37,919 nt of DNA from Nocardia wallacei (lineage in GTDB: Bacteria > Actinomycetota > Actinomycetes > Mycobacteriales > Mycobacteriaceae), in the NCBI RefSeq assembly GCF_029869545.1, contig NZ_JARWQD010000119.1, positions 1 through 37,919 on the forward strand, in the 5' to 3' direction. Both the position numbers and the translations under genes were made by a program. Shown here one piece after another: positions 1-8,188 of this stretch. The notes below the pieces were generated by a model, which worked only from the letters and a program-made list of their open reading frames with translations, made no database searches and was not told where the DNA came from. Every line of letters begins with the position of its first letter. Position 1 is the stretch's first letter.

Positions 1-55
1 ACCGTCGGCGACTAGCGGCCGACGACACTTCAGGCAATGCCGTCCGGACATGCGA

Positions 56-89
56 AAGGCGCCTCGCTCACCATTGAACGCGGCGCCTT
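56..89 (-). terminator. Putative terminator of the malic enzyme gene
   Basis: A perfect 8-base inverted repeat (AAGGCGCC at 56-63, GGCGCCTT at 82-89) with an 18-base loop lies 19 bases beyond the malic enzyme stop codon. Read on the minus strand the arms begin and end in A/T pairs but no long U tract follows, so termination is inferred from place and symmetry only. The first 55 bases of the window show no gene. Confidence 0.45.
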
Positions 90-107
90 CGTCATCCAAA
101 CAGCCTG

Positions 108-1328
108 TTACGCAACGCCTTCCGCACGCGCGGTGGAGGCCACGGCCTCGGCCACGGCGGGGGCGACCCGCGGGTCCAGGGGGCTCGGGATGATCTTGTC
201 CCGGGACAGCTCGTCGCCCAGCACGCTGAAGATCGCGTTGGCGGCGGCCACCTTCATGCCCTCGGTGATGCGGCGCGCCCCCGCATCCAGCGCACCCTTG
301 AACACGCCGGGGAACGCGAGCACATTGTTGATCTGGTTCGGGAAGTCGCTGCGACCGGTGGCCACGACCGCGGCGTACTTGTGCGCCACCTCGGGGTGGA
401 TCTCCGGATCCGGATTCGACATCGCGAACACGATCGACTCCGGCGCCATCGACGCGATCAGGTCCTCGGCGATGGTCCCGGCCGACAGGCCCAGGAACAC
501 ATCGGCACCGGCCATCGCCTCGGCGGCGCCACCGCTGAGGCCGCGCGGGTTGGTGCGCTGGGCCAGCTCGGCCTTGATGTCGTTGAGGTCGGCGCGCTCG
601 CGGCCCACGATGCCGCGCGAGTCGAGCACCACGATGTCCGAAACACCCGCGGCCAGCAGGATATTGGTGCAGGCGACACCGGCGGCACCGGCGCCCGACA
701 CCACGACCTTCATGCCCGAGATATCGCGTCCGAGCACCTTGGCGGCACCGTTGAGCGCCGCCAGCACCACGATGGCGGTGCCGTGCTGATCGTCGTGCAT
801 CACGGGGCAGTCCAGCGCCTCGATGACCCGCTTCTCGATCTCGAAGCAGCGCGGCGCCGAGATGTCCTCCAGGTTCACCGCGCCGAAGCTCGGGCGCAGC
901 CGGACCAGCGTCTCCACGATCTCGTCGACATCCTTGGTGTCGAGCACGATCGGAATCGAGTCCAGCCCCGCGAACTTCTTGAACAGCGCGGCCTTGCCCT
1001 CCATCACCGGCAGCGAGGCGCGCGGGCCGATATCGCCCAGGCCCAGCACGGCGGTGCCGTCGCTGACCACCACGACCAGCCGGTCGGTCCAGGTGTAGCG
1101 CTTGGCCAGCGCCTCGTCCTTGGCGATGGCCCGGCTGACCTGCGCGACACCCGGGGTGTAGGCGATGGACAGATCACGCTGGGTCTCGAGCGGGGCCGCA
1201 AGTTCCACCGAGAGCTTGCCTCCGAGGTGTCCCGCGAAAATCTCTTCGTGCGTAATAGCGGACAGGCTGGCCGCATCATTCTCACGGCTCGCCGTGGCGG
1301 CGTTCGGTGCGTCAGTCACGGGTGACAC
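108..1328 (-). CDS. NAD-dependent malic enzyme (oxaloacetate-decarboxylating)
   Basis: A 406-residue cytoplasmic enzyme of the short bacterial malic enzyme class, which converts malate to pyruvate and CO2 with reduction of NAD(P). The N-terminal half carries the family motifs AYTPGVA, LGLGDIG, EGKAALFKKF and NLEDISAPRCF with the metal-binding DDQHGTA segment. The C-terminal half is a Rossmann fold (VVVSGAGAAG) followed by AMSNPDPE and NNVLAFPG. The length of about 400 residues fits the single-function form, without the phosphotransacetylase-like tail of MaeB. The GTG start at 1328 has an AGGAG ribosome site 8 bases upstream. It is monocistronic: the next gene on the same strand is over 500 bases away. 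NAD versus NADP preference cannot be settled by eye. Confidence 0.93.
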   Translation of the reverse strand: MSPVTDAPNAATASRENDAASLSAITHEEIFAGHLGGKLSVELAAPLETQRDLSIAYTPGVAQVSRAIAKDEALAKRYTWTDRLVVVVSDGTAVLGLGDIGPRASLPVMEGKAALFKKFAGLDSIPIVLDTKDVDEIVETLVRLRPSFGAVNLEDISAPRCFEIEKRVIEALDCPVMHDDQHGTAIVVLAALNGAAKVLGRDISGMKVVVSGAGAAGVACTNILLAAGVSDIVVLDSRGIVGRERADLNDIKAELAQRTNPRGLSGGAAEAMAGADVFLGLSAGTIAEDLIASMAPESIVFAMSNPDPEIHPEVAHKYAAVVATGRSDFPNQINNVLAFPGVFKGALDAGARRITEGMKVAAANAIFSVLGDELSRDKIIPSPLDPRVAPAVAEAVASTARAEGVA

Positions 1329-1869
1329 GATCTCACTCCTGCTCGGTGGTGGCTAGCCCGGCCTGCGGTTACCGCCGGGTATCAGGATTAGGGGTTTTTC
1401 GGGTTACGGACAGGGTGTGCGGACCACGCGCGAGCATGGCGCGAAACACCCCGCGCCGGTTATATCGCGACGAGTGATACGGGGCATTACGGCATACGGT
1501 TTGCGTATCGCTGCACAGAGCTGTCGAGCGAGAACCGGACGGGTGGGCCCGGGCAATGCTGTGGGGTGATCCGCGATCCGGAGCCGTGCGTCACGAAGCG
1601 TAGGTCACCAACCGTCCCCGACCGGGCGGTGGCGTCGGCCGGGAATCCGCAACATTCTGCCAGCTGAGGCGGGGCCTTGCCAAATCGCCTCGCGGTACGT
1701 GCTGTCATCTCCCGAGGGTAGCGGCCCCGAATTACCCCTGCGTAAGCGGAAACTCGCAGCTCGGCAGGTGGTGAATGCGAACTGTCGCACCGGCCGTGGC
1801 GTTCCGCATGTGAGGAGTTCCGGTCGCCGATCCGGTTCCGGCCAATAGCATGCCGGAAAAGGAGGGCGG
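1329..1869. other. 541-base intergenic region without a supported gene
   Basis: This spacer separates the malic enzyme from the flavoprotein operon, and both run leftwards. Open frames here have no recognisable domain and no convincing start. A minus-strand TATAAC (about 1459-1464) could be a -10 element for the malic enzyme, but no good -35 was found. Near the left edge of the flavoprotein gene is the hairpin listed at 1836-1858. The sequence around 1490-1515 holds a short dyad (ATACG, CGTAT). Confidence 0.4.
1836..1858 (-). terminator. Hairpin with conserved loop after the flavoprotein gene
   Basis: TTCCGGC (1836-1842) and GCCGGAA (1852-1858) form a perfect 7-base stem around the 9-base loop CAATAGCAT, starting 12 bases after the flavoprotein stop codon. 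Stem, loop length and loop sequence match the hairpins at 12640-12660 and 12901-12922. It is therefore one copy of a dispersed palindromic element that may also serve as terminator. Confidence 0.5.
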
Positions 1870-3495
1870 TTAGGCGGGCGTGAGGTCCGCGTGCTGGGGC
1901 GTCTCCCCCGGGTCGCACTGCTCCGGACGGACCCAGACCGATTCCACGCCGCCCGCGCGCAGGCGGACCCGCCAGTCGCTGGCCGGGCCGGGGTGGTCGG
2001 TGCGGCGGTGCATGCCGCGGGTCTCGGCGCGGGCCAGCGCGCTGTATTTGGTCCAGCGCGCCACGGCCAGCAGTGCCGCCGCCTGCCGGGCGCGCAGCCG
2101 GTCCGGCCCCGTGCCGCCGAGGTCGGCCTCGGTCACCGGCCACATGCCGTCGAGTTCGGCGATGCTGTCGCGCAGGCTGCCCGCGCTGCGCCAGTAACTG
2201 CGGCGCAGCGGCAGCGTGTGCTCCTGCACCAGGCCGACCACCGCGCGCGGATCGATCCCGGCCGTGGCGTTGAGCCCCGCACCGGGTGCGGGACGAGCCT
2301 TGCCCACCCGCGGACGACGCCCCGCGAATCCGGCCGCGCCCGCACCCGCCCACACCCCCGACGAGATCGCCCACGCCCCGCCCTGGCCGCCGAACCCTCC
2401 GACCGCGCCGGTGACGGGCTCGCGCGTGGTCACGTCGCCTGCGCCGAACAGCCCGGGAACCGTAGTGGCACAGTCGAATCCGGCCAACCGGACGCCGCCG
2501 GTGCCGCGCACCGTGCCCTCCAGGACCGCGCGCAGCGGCACCCGCGCGGAACCCGGCGCGGCGAACAGCGGGGTGCGCGCCAGCTGCTTGCGCAGCGGGC
2601 CGGGGATCTCGTCCAGCGCCGCGTAGACCCGGCGGCCGTCGGCGAGGGCGGCGAAGGCCTCGGCCCGGGATCCGAATCCGGCGCCGCCCAGCGCGGTCCC
2701 GGATTCGTCGTAGAGGGTGGCGAAATGCAGCGCGAGGTCGGGCGCCGGCGCCATATTCGGCCCCGGCACCTCGTCGGCCACCGCGGCACAGCGCCGGTCG
2801 CCCACCGGCGTCAGGGCGTAGGCGTTGGAGAACTCCATGCCGGACAGTTCCCCGCCGACCTCGGCGGCCATCAGCAGGCCGTCGCCGGTGTCGACGTCGC
2901 TGCCCGCGCCCCCGGACAGGAACGCGCAGCCGCCGGTCGCGAGCACCACCGCCCCGGCCCGCACGGTCCAGGAGTCGAATCCGTTACGCGCCCGCACCCC
3001 CGCGGCACCGGATACGACGCCGTCGGAATCGACGAGTAATTGCAGCGCCGGATGATGGTCGAGAATGCGCACCCCCGCCACGATCAGGCTGCGGCGCATC
3101 CGGCCCAGATATCGCGCGCCGTCCAGGCGCACCCGGGCGGGGCGGCCCGCCCGTTCTCCCGGAAATTGATAACCCCAGCGGACCAACTGCTCCACCCGGC
3201 GGTGCGTCTCCTCCAGCACCCGGTGCATCCACTCCGGATCGCCCAGCTCGCCGCCGTGGCGGAAGCTTCGCTCCACCGCCTCCTCGCGCGCCCGTCCGGG
3301 CGGGATATTCCACAGGGCGACAGACCCTTTCGCGGTCGGGCCACTACTGCCGCAGCGACCCTTGTCGACCAGCACCACACGCGCACCGGCGTGTGCGGCG
3401 GCGAGGGCGGCCCAGGCCCCGGCGGGACCGCCACCCAGCACCAGTACATCGGCCGCTGTGTCGCTCACAAAGAAAAATATTCGGCCACAATTCAT
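1870..3495 (-). CDS. FAD-binding protein of the succinate dehydrogenase/fumarate reductase flavoprotein family
   Basis: A 541-residue flavoprotein. The ADP-binding motif GGGPAG is near residue 20 with the acidic end of the fold at VVLVDKG. The second FAD contact ATGGCAFLSG lies near residue 190, and a GLFGAGDVT motif near residue 365 closes the FAD site. The C-terminal ETRGMHRRTDHP resembles the SRGxHYRTDFP segment of L-aspartate oxidase and SdhA. The usual substrate loop (EFxQxHPT) reads EFSNAYALTP here, so the substrate cannot be assigned as succinate or aspartate. No partner iron-sulfur or membrane subunit is adjacent. It is the last gene of a leftward operon with the membrane protein and the PHP protein. 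The ATG at 3495 is used; the GTG at 3468 is an equally plausible start just before the FAD fold. Neither has a clear ribosome site. Confidence 0.8.
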   Translation of the reverse strand: MNCGRIFFFVSDTAADVLVLGGGPAGAWAALAAAHAGARVVLVDKGRCGSSGPTAKGSVALWNIPPGRAREEAVERSFRHGGELGDPEWMHRVLEETHRRVEQLVRWGYQFPGERAGRPARVRLDGARYLGRMRRSLIVAGVRILDHHPALQLLVDSDGVVSGAAGVRARNGFDSWTVRAGAVVLATGGCAFLSGGAGSDVDTGDGLLMAAEVGGELSGMEFSNAYALTPVGDRRCAAVADEVPGPNMAPAPDLALHFATLYDESGTALGGAGFGSRAEAFAALADGRRVYAALDEIPGPLRKQLARTPLFAAPGSARVPLRAVLEGTVRGTGGVRLAGFDCATTVPGLFGAGDVTTREPVTGAVGGFGGQGGAWAISSGVWAGAGAAGFAGRRPRVGKARPAPGAGLNATAGIDPRAVVGLVQEHTLPLRRSYWRSAGSLRDSIAELDGMWPVTEADLGGTGPDRLRARQAAALLAVARWTKYSALARAETRGMHRRTDHPGPASDWRVRLRAGGVESVWVRPEQCDPGETPQHADLTPA

Positions 3496-3519
3496 CCGAC
3501 CGCAACCGTTACGCGAGGC

Positions 3520-3786
3520 TCAATTCCACCATTGCGTAACCAACAGATAACCCGCCGCCACAAAAACGACTACCGACCCGGAAAAGGCCGCAAAACCTCG
3601 ACGCCGGTCGGCGAAAATCTGCGCCGCCACGGCCACCGCCGACAGCGCGATATGCCACGCCAGCGTCGCCGTGCCGGGTCCCGGGAACCCGCGCCGCTGA
3701 CCCACGAACTCGGCCCCGATCAACACGGCGGTCAACACCACCAGACCACCGGCAACGATCCCGCTCAGTGCGCGAAGCAGTCTCAT
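3520..3786 (-). CDS. Small hypothetical membrane protein
   Basis: An 88-residue protein with three hydrophobic stretches (about residues 5-25, 42-60 and 68-83), so probably an integral membrane protein. It was not recognised as a named family. It begins 14 bases after the PHP gene stop, with a GGAG ribosome site about 7 bases before its ATG, and ends 24 bases before the flavoprotein start. These tight spacings argue for a real cotranscribed gene. Its charged loop (FADRRRGF) lies between the second and third segments. No function can be given. Confidence 0.65.
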   Translation of the reverse strand: MRLLRALSGIVAGGLVVLTAVLIGAEFVGQRRGFPGPGTATLAWHIALSAVAVAAQIFADRRRGFAAFSGSVVVFVAAGYLLVTQWWN

Positions 3787-3800
3787 GCCCTACTCCGCGC

Positions 3801-4664
3801 TCACGACGCGATCACCGGCACCCCCGACGCCTTGCCCACCAGCTCCTCGAATTGGTCCGGGGCGGTGGTGAATTCGCCCAGCCGGATGGTCTTGTTGGTG
3901 CCGTGGTAGTCCGACGAGCCGGTGGTGATCAGGCCCAGTTCGGCGGCCAGGTCGCGCAGCACCGCACGGTCGGCCGCGCTGTGGTCGGGATGGTCGACCT
4001 CCAGCCCGCCCAGGCCCAGGGTCGCCAGCTCCCGGATGTCGTCGACGGCGAGCATCCGGCCGCGCTTGCGGGCCCGCGCGTGCGCGACCACGGTGACGCC
4101 GCCCGCGGCGGCGACCATCTCCACCGCACGGCGCAGCGGGGTGTCGGCCTTCTCCACGTAATAGCGGCCGCGCGGCGCCAGCAGGTCCACGAACGCCGCG
4201 TCCACCGTCGGCACCACCCCGGCCGCCACCAGGGCCCGCGCCAGGTGCGGCCGCCCCGCGGACGGTCCCGCCGAGGCCAGCACCTGCTCCGGATCGACCG
4301 GAAGGCCGTCGGCCGCCATCTTTTCCGCCATCGAGCGCACCCGCGCGACCCGCTCGGCCCGCAGCCGCTCCCGCTCCCGAGCGAACGCGGCGTCGCCGGG
4401 ATCGAACAGGTAGGCCAGCAGATGCACCGGCACCGGCCAGCCGTCCTCCCCCAGGCCCACGCACGACATCTCCATGCCCCGCACCAGGGTCGTCCCGCGC
4501 GGCAGTGCCTCGGCGGCCTGGGCCCAGCCGGAGGTGGTGTCGTGGTCGGTGATCGCCACGACGTCGAGACCGGCCGCGGCGGCGTGGCGAACCAGTTCCG
4601 CGGGGGTATCGGTGCCGTCGGAGGCGGTGGAGTGGGTATGCAGGTCGATGCGCACCCTGTCCAT
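3801..4664 (-). CDS. PHP-domain phosphoesterase
   Basis: A 287-residue protein of the PHP (polymerase and histidinol phosphatase) metallohydrolase superfamily. Metal-ligand motifs are in the expected order: DLHTHSTASDGT at the N-terminus, ITDHDTT about 35 residues later, VAHARA in the middle and SSDYHGTNK near the C-terminus. Family members with this layout hydrolyse phosphate from nucleotides or 3',5'-bisphosphates; the exact substrate is not visible. The start at ATG 4664 puts the first motif at residue 7, as in most relatives. A GTG at 4733 would add 23 residues of low-complexity sequence. It heads the leftward operon and faces corA across about 130 bases, so the two promoters share that spacer. 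Confidence 0.85.
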   Translation of the reverse strand: MDRVRIDLHTHSTASDGTDTPAELVRHAAAAGLDVVAITDHDTTSGWAQAAEALPRGTTLVRGMEMSCVGLGEDGWPVPVHLLAYLFDPGDAAFARERERLRAERVARVRSMAEKMAADGLPVDPEQVLASAGPSAGRPHLARALVAAGVVPTVDAAFVDLLAPRGRYYVEKADTPLRRAVEMVAAAGGVTVVAHARARKRGRMLAVDDIRELATLGLGGLEVDHPDHSAADRAVLRDLAAELGLITTGSSDYHGTNKTIRLGEFTTAPDQFEELVGKASGVPVIAS

Positions 4665-4795
4665 CTTGCCGAAGTTCGTTTCGGCCCCGGCGATCACGGT
4701 GCGGTGCCGCCGCGATCGGGCCGCCCGCGGCACGCGACATGGTCCGGCCGCTCGGTCGGCGGTCGCTGCGATCGGGGCCGACTACCATCCACCCA

Positions 4796-5872
4796 ATGCC
4801 GCAGATTCCACCCATGCCGTCGTTCCGTGGACGTGGGAAGACAGACGGCCCGGTGCCACGGATACCCGTGCCGACCGCGCGGGCCATCGTCGACTGCGCG
4901 GTCTACGTGGACGGGCACCGGCTGCCCGGCCGCATCACCCCCGCCGACGGCCTCGCCGAGGTCCGCGAGCGCAAGGCCGGATTCGTGTGGGTCGGGCTGC
5001 ACGCGCCCGACGAGCACCAGATGGCCGAGATAGCAGGGATATTCGGGCTGCACCACCTGGCCGCCGAGGATGCCGTGCACGCCCACCAGCGGCCGAAGCT
5101 GGAGCGTTACGACGACGATCTGTTCCTGGTGTTGCGCACCGTGAAATACGTCGAGCACGACCTGCACGCGGTCAGCGAGATCGTCGAGACCGGCGAGATC
5201 ATGGTCTTCGTCGGCCGCGATTTCGTCGTCACGGTGCGGCACGGCGAACACACCGGACTGACAGGGGTCCGGCGCGAGCTGGAGGCCGACCCGCAGCAGC
5301 TCGCCCTCGGACCGGGTGCGGTGCTGCATTCGATCGCCGACCACGTCGTCGACTCCTACATCTCGGTCACCCAGGAGGTCGAGTCCGACGTAGAGGAGAT
5401 GGAGGAGGAGGTGTTCACGCCCCGCAGCCGCCTCTCCGTGGAGTCGATCTACCAGCTCAAGCGCGAGGTCGTCGAGCTGCGGCGGGCGGTCAATCCGCTG
5501 GCGCTCCCGCTGCAGGTGCTCTCGCGCGGCACGGATGTGCCGGTGCCCAAGGAGGTGCGGCGCTACCTGCGCGACGTCGCCGACCACCACACCGCGGTCG
5601 CCGAGCGCATCAGCGACTTCGACGACGCGCTGAGTTCGCTGATCAACGCGGCGCTGGCGAAGGTGACCGTGCAGCAGAACACCGATATGCGCAGGATCTC
5701 GTCGTGGGTGGCGATCGCGGCCGTGCCGACGATGACCGCCGGAATCTACGGCATGAACTTCGATTTCATGCCGGAGCTGCACTGGAAGTACGGCTACCTG
5801 ATGGTCTGGATCATCATTCTCACCGTCTGCGGCGGCCTGCTCTACGCGTTGCGCCGCAACCACTGGCTGTAG
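4796..5872 (+). CDS. corA: CorA-family magnesium/cobalt transport protein
   Basis: A 358-residue CorA channel protein. It has a long acidic cytoplasmic domain (about residues 30-290) and two C-terminal membrane helices. The first helix ends in the signature GMN within GIYGMNF and the second runs through WIIILTVCGGLLYAL, followed by a short basic tail. GMN and the acidic periplasmic loop (FMPE) form the ion-selective entrance in this family, which takes up Mg2+ passively. The start chosen is ATG 4796; ATG 4814 and an upstream GTG also fit the frame. The neighbourhood matches corA (Rv1239c) of M. tuberculosis, where related cell-envelope and MgtE-like genes lie close by. It ends before a convergent terminator at 5878. 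Confidence 0.92.
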   Translation: MPQIPPMPSFRGRGKTDGPVPRIPVPTARAIVDCAVYVDGHRLPGRITPADGLAEVRERKAGFVWVGLHAPDEHQMAEIAGIFGLHHLAAEDAVHAHQRPKLERYDDDLFLVLRTVKYVEHDLHAVSEIVETGEIMVFVGRDFVVTVRHGEHTGLTGVRRELEADPQQLALGPGAVLHSIADHVVDSYISVTQEVESDVEEMEEEVFTPRSRLSVESIYQLKREVVELRRAVNPLALPLQVLSRGTDVPVPKEVRRYLRDVADHHTAVAERISDFDDALSSLINAALAKVTVQQNTDMRRISSWVAIAAVPTMTAGIYGMNFDFMPELHWKYGYLMVWIIILTVCGGLLYALRRNHWL

Positions 5873-5877
5873 GAACC

Positions 5878-5896
5878 GCGACGCGAAAAGCGTTGC
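5878..5896. terminator. Terminator between convergent corA and SUFU-domain genes
   Basis: A 7-base stem (GCGACGC at 5878-5884 with GCGTTGC at 5890-5896, one G-T pair) closes on the loop GAAAA. It sits in the 25 bases between two converging stop codons, so it can serve both strands. Confidence 0.6.
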
Positions 5897-5897
5897 G

Positions 5898-6473
5898 CTA
5901 CAGGCTCGCTGCCCCGCGTTCGGGGTCCCGCACATCGATCCCCGCCTCGGCCCACGCCTCCCGCAGCGCCGCCGCACCGCGCACTCGCACCCACGCCGCC
6001 TCGGTCGCCGTGATCGGCGCGACGGACAGAAAACGTACGGGCTCAGCGGGTTCGGGCAGATCGACCGGAGGGAGTTCGGCCGGGCTCAGCAGCGCCGCGG
6101 TGAAAGGTGCGTTGTGCCACAACGGTTCTCCCAGATCCAGCAGCGCATCCTCTTGCAGCACAACGCCTTCCACCGCGGGCGAGGCGATGAGCACGCCGAG
6201 GCCGCGGGTCAGCCCGGCATGGCCACCCACGCCGCCGCGCAGGGTCAGCACCAGTTCCGCGCGCGGGCCCCGCAGCGGATCGGCCAGCTCGGACGCGGGA
6301 TCGGTCATCGGGTGCCGGGCCCCGCCCACCGTCACGTAGTGCACGAACTCGCCGTCGGGGATGCGCAGGATCTCGATCGGCTCCAGCCCCAGGAACGTCA
6401 CAGATGCCGAATCGGCGGTGGGCACATCGAAATGCCCGAGCGCCGCGGCTCGGACCTTGCCGAGAACATCCAT
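5898..6473 (-). CDS. Suppressor of fused (SUFU) domain protein
   Basis: A 191-residue protein resembling the bacterial suppressor-of-fused domain. Supporting segments are VTFLGLEPIEIL, the strand HYVTVGGARHPMTDP and the following RGPRAELVLTLRGG, then LASPAVEGVVL and a C-terminal LSVAPITATEAAWV near the end of the fold. Bacterial members are cytoplasmic, are often found as immunity or accessory proteins, and mostly have no tested function. It starts 3 bases after the stop of the membrane protein gene upstream, so the two are probably translated from one message. There is no nearby toxin, so an immunity role is not supported here. Confidence 0.72.
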   Translation of the reverse strand: MDVLGKVRAAALGHFDVPTADSASVTFLGLEPIEILRIPDGEFVHYVTVGGARHPMTDPASELADPLRGPRAELVLTLRGGVGGHAGLTRGLGVLIASPAVEGVVLQEDALLDLGEPLWHNAPFTAALLSPAELPPVDLPEPAEPVRFLSVAPITATEAAWVRVRGAAALREAWAEAGIDVRDPERGAASL

Positions 6474-6476
6474 CGG

Positions 6477-6980
6477 CTACAGCGCCAGCCGCGCCAGCAT
6501 GTCGCGGGCCTGCTCGGCCGCCTTCGGCTCGCACAGCACGTCGTAGCGCCCGGCCACCAGCTGCATGGTGGAAGCGAAGTCGCGCTGACCGCGGGTGGCG
6601 GCGTAGGGGATCGAGGTCGAGATGACGCCGAAGATGACACCGCCCACCAGGCCGACCGCGAGCGGCCCGAGGGCGCCGCCGGTGGTGAACAGGCTCAGCA
6701 GCAGACCCAGGAACAACCCCAGCCAGGCACCCGACACCATGCCCCCGCCGATGACCTTGCCCCAGGTCAGCCGGTACAGCACCCGCTCGACCTGCATCAG
6801 GTCGACGCCGACGATCGTCACGTTCTCCACCGCGAAGTGATTGTCGGCCAGGTAGTCGACCGCCTTCTGCGCCTCGGCGTAGGTCGGATACGACCCGACC
6901 GGCCAGCCGGACGGGGGTGTCGGCAGACCCGGCCGGTTGCGATTCGAGCTCCCCAACGGATTGGTCATATCCCCCATCAT
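6477..6980 (-). CDS. General-stress (YflT-like) membrane protein, Rv1234 type
   Basis: A 167-residue protein. The N-terminal soluble part (about residues 25-75: SYPTYAEAQKAVDYLADN, VTIVGVDL) has the pattern of the YflT/general stress protein 17M domain. Two hydrophobic, glycine-rich segments follow (about residues 75-95 and 100-125), then a short soluble end. The same gene type lies near corA in M. tuberculosis (Rv1234). The start is uncertain: ATG 6980 has only a weak GGA upstream, while ATG 6968 directly follows GGGGGA. Cotranscribed with the SUFU-domain gene. The function is unknown beyond the stress-protein family name. Confidence 0.75.
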   Translation of the reverse strand: MMGDMTNPLGSSNRNRPGLPTPPSGWPVGSYPTYAEAQKAVDYLADNHFAVENVTIVGVDLMQVERVLYRLTWGKVIGGGMVSGAWLGLFLGLLLSLFTTGGALGPLAVGLVGGVIFGVISTSIPYAATRGQRDFASTMQLVAGRYDVLCEPKAAEQARDMLARLAL

Positions 6981-7158
6981 GCTAGTTCCGGAGCCGACCG
7001 TGTACCCACACGCCCCGAACTCGCCGCGTGTCAGTCCAGGCTCACACCTACCGCCTCGTCCGAATCAGAGCCGCTCGCGCCCTTCCGGGCACGCGAAATG
7101 CCCTCCGTGGCCGAGCAGACCGGCCGGAGAGGCGCTCCGCGGGGGTTCCGGTACGGGC

Positions 7159-8136
7159 TCAGTCCTCCCGCGCGGGCGGCACGAAGCGCGTGGTGCGCTG
7201 CAGCCCCGCCGCGCGGCCCTTGTCGGCGATCACCTGCGCCATCTTCGCGCTCGCCTCGTCGATCATCTCGTCGCCGAGCATGGCCGCCCCGCGCGCACCA
7301 CCCTCGACCGAGGTGTGGAAGGCGTAGGCGTCGAGGATCTCCTCGGCCCGGTCGTAGTCGGCCTGCCGGGGCGAGAAGATCTCGTTGGCGGGCTCGATCT
7401 GCGAGGGATGCAGCACCCACTTGCCGTCGAAACCCAGTGCGGCCGTGCGGTTCGCGGCCCGGCGGAAGCCGTCGAGATCGCGCACCTGCAGGTAGGGGCC
7501 GTCGATGGCCTGCAGCCCGTGGGCGCGCGCGGCGAGCAGGATCGTCATCAGGATGTGGTGGTAGGCGTCGCCGGTGTCGTACCCCTCCGGCTGCTCCCCG
7601 ACCACCAGCGTGCGCATGTTGATGCTGGCCATGAAGTCGGCCGGGCCGAACACCAGCGTCTGCACCCGCGGGCTGGCCGTGGCGATCTCGTCGATATTGC
7701 GCAACCCCTGGGCATTCTCGATCTGCGGTTCGATGGCGATGCGGCCCACCTCGAGCCCACCCGACTTCTCCAGCTGGGTCAGCAGCAGATCCAGCGCCCG
7801 CACCTGACCCGCGTCGGCGACCTTGGGCAGCAGCAGCGCATCCAGTTCCGCACCCGCGCCGTCGACCACCGAGATCACATCGGCGTAGGTCCACCGGGTG
7901 GTCCAGTCGTTGACCCGCACCACGCGAATCTGCCTGCCCCAGCCGGGTTCGTTGAGCGCCGCGACGATGTTCGCGCGGGCCGTCGCCTTGGCGGCCGGGG
8001 CCACCGCGTCCTCGAGGTCGAGGAAGATCTCGTCGGCGGGCAGGCCCTTGGCCTTCTCGATCATCTTGGGGTTGCTGCCGGGGACGGCGAGCACCGAGCG
8101 ACGGGAGGGGGTGAGCCCGGTACGGCGAGTTGACAT
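7159..8136 (-). CDS. CoA ester lyase of the HpcH/HpaI (CitE-like) family
   Basis: A 325-residue TIM-barrel aldolase. Characteristic segments are SVLAVPGSNPKM, then EIFLDLEDAV (substrate-binding acidic cluster), VRVNDW, LLPKVAD, IEPQIENAQGL with the metal-binding Glu, and FGPADF with the metal-binding Asp. A C-terminal GFDGKWVLHPSQI is typical of CitE-like malyl-CoA, citramalyl-CoA and related lyases. No citrate lyase alpha or gamma subunits are nearby, so this is a stand-alone lyase rather than part of citrate lyase. ATG 8136 is chosen because AGGAG lies 7 bases upstream. The frame stays open for 51 more codons but overlaps the divergent gene starting at 8189. The acyl-CoA substrate is not determined. 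Confidence 0.87.
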   Translation of the reverse strand: MSTRRTGLTPSRRSVLAVPGSNPKMIEKAKGLPADEIFLDLEDAVAPAAKATARANIVAALNEPGWGRQIRVVRVNDWTTRWTYADVISVVDGAGAELDALLLPKVADAGQVRALDLLLTQLEKSGGLEVGRIAIEPQIENAQGLRNIDEIATASPRVQTLVFGPADFMASINMRTLVVGEQPEGYDTGDAYHHILMTILLAARAHGLQAIDGPYLQVRDLDGFRRAANRTAALGFDGKWVLHPSQIEPANEIFSPRQADYDRAEEILDAYAFHTSVEGGARGAAMLGDEMIDEASAKMAQVIADKGRAAGLQRTTRFVPPARED

Positions 8137-8188
8137 GCACGGCTCCTGATGTTCGTGATTCGGGCGCTGCACCACATAGCCTTGCAAC

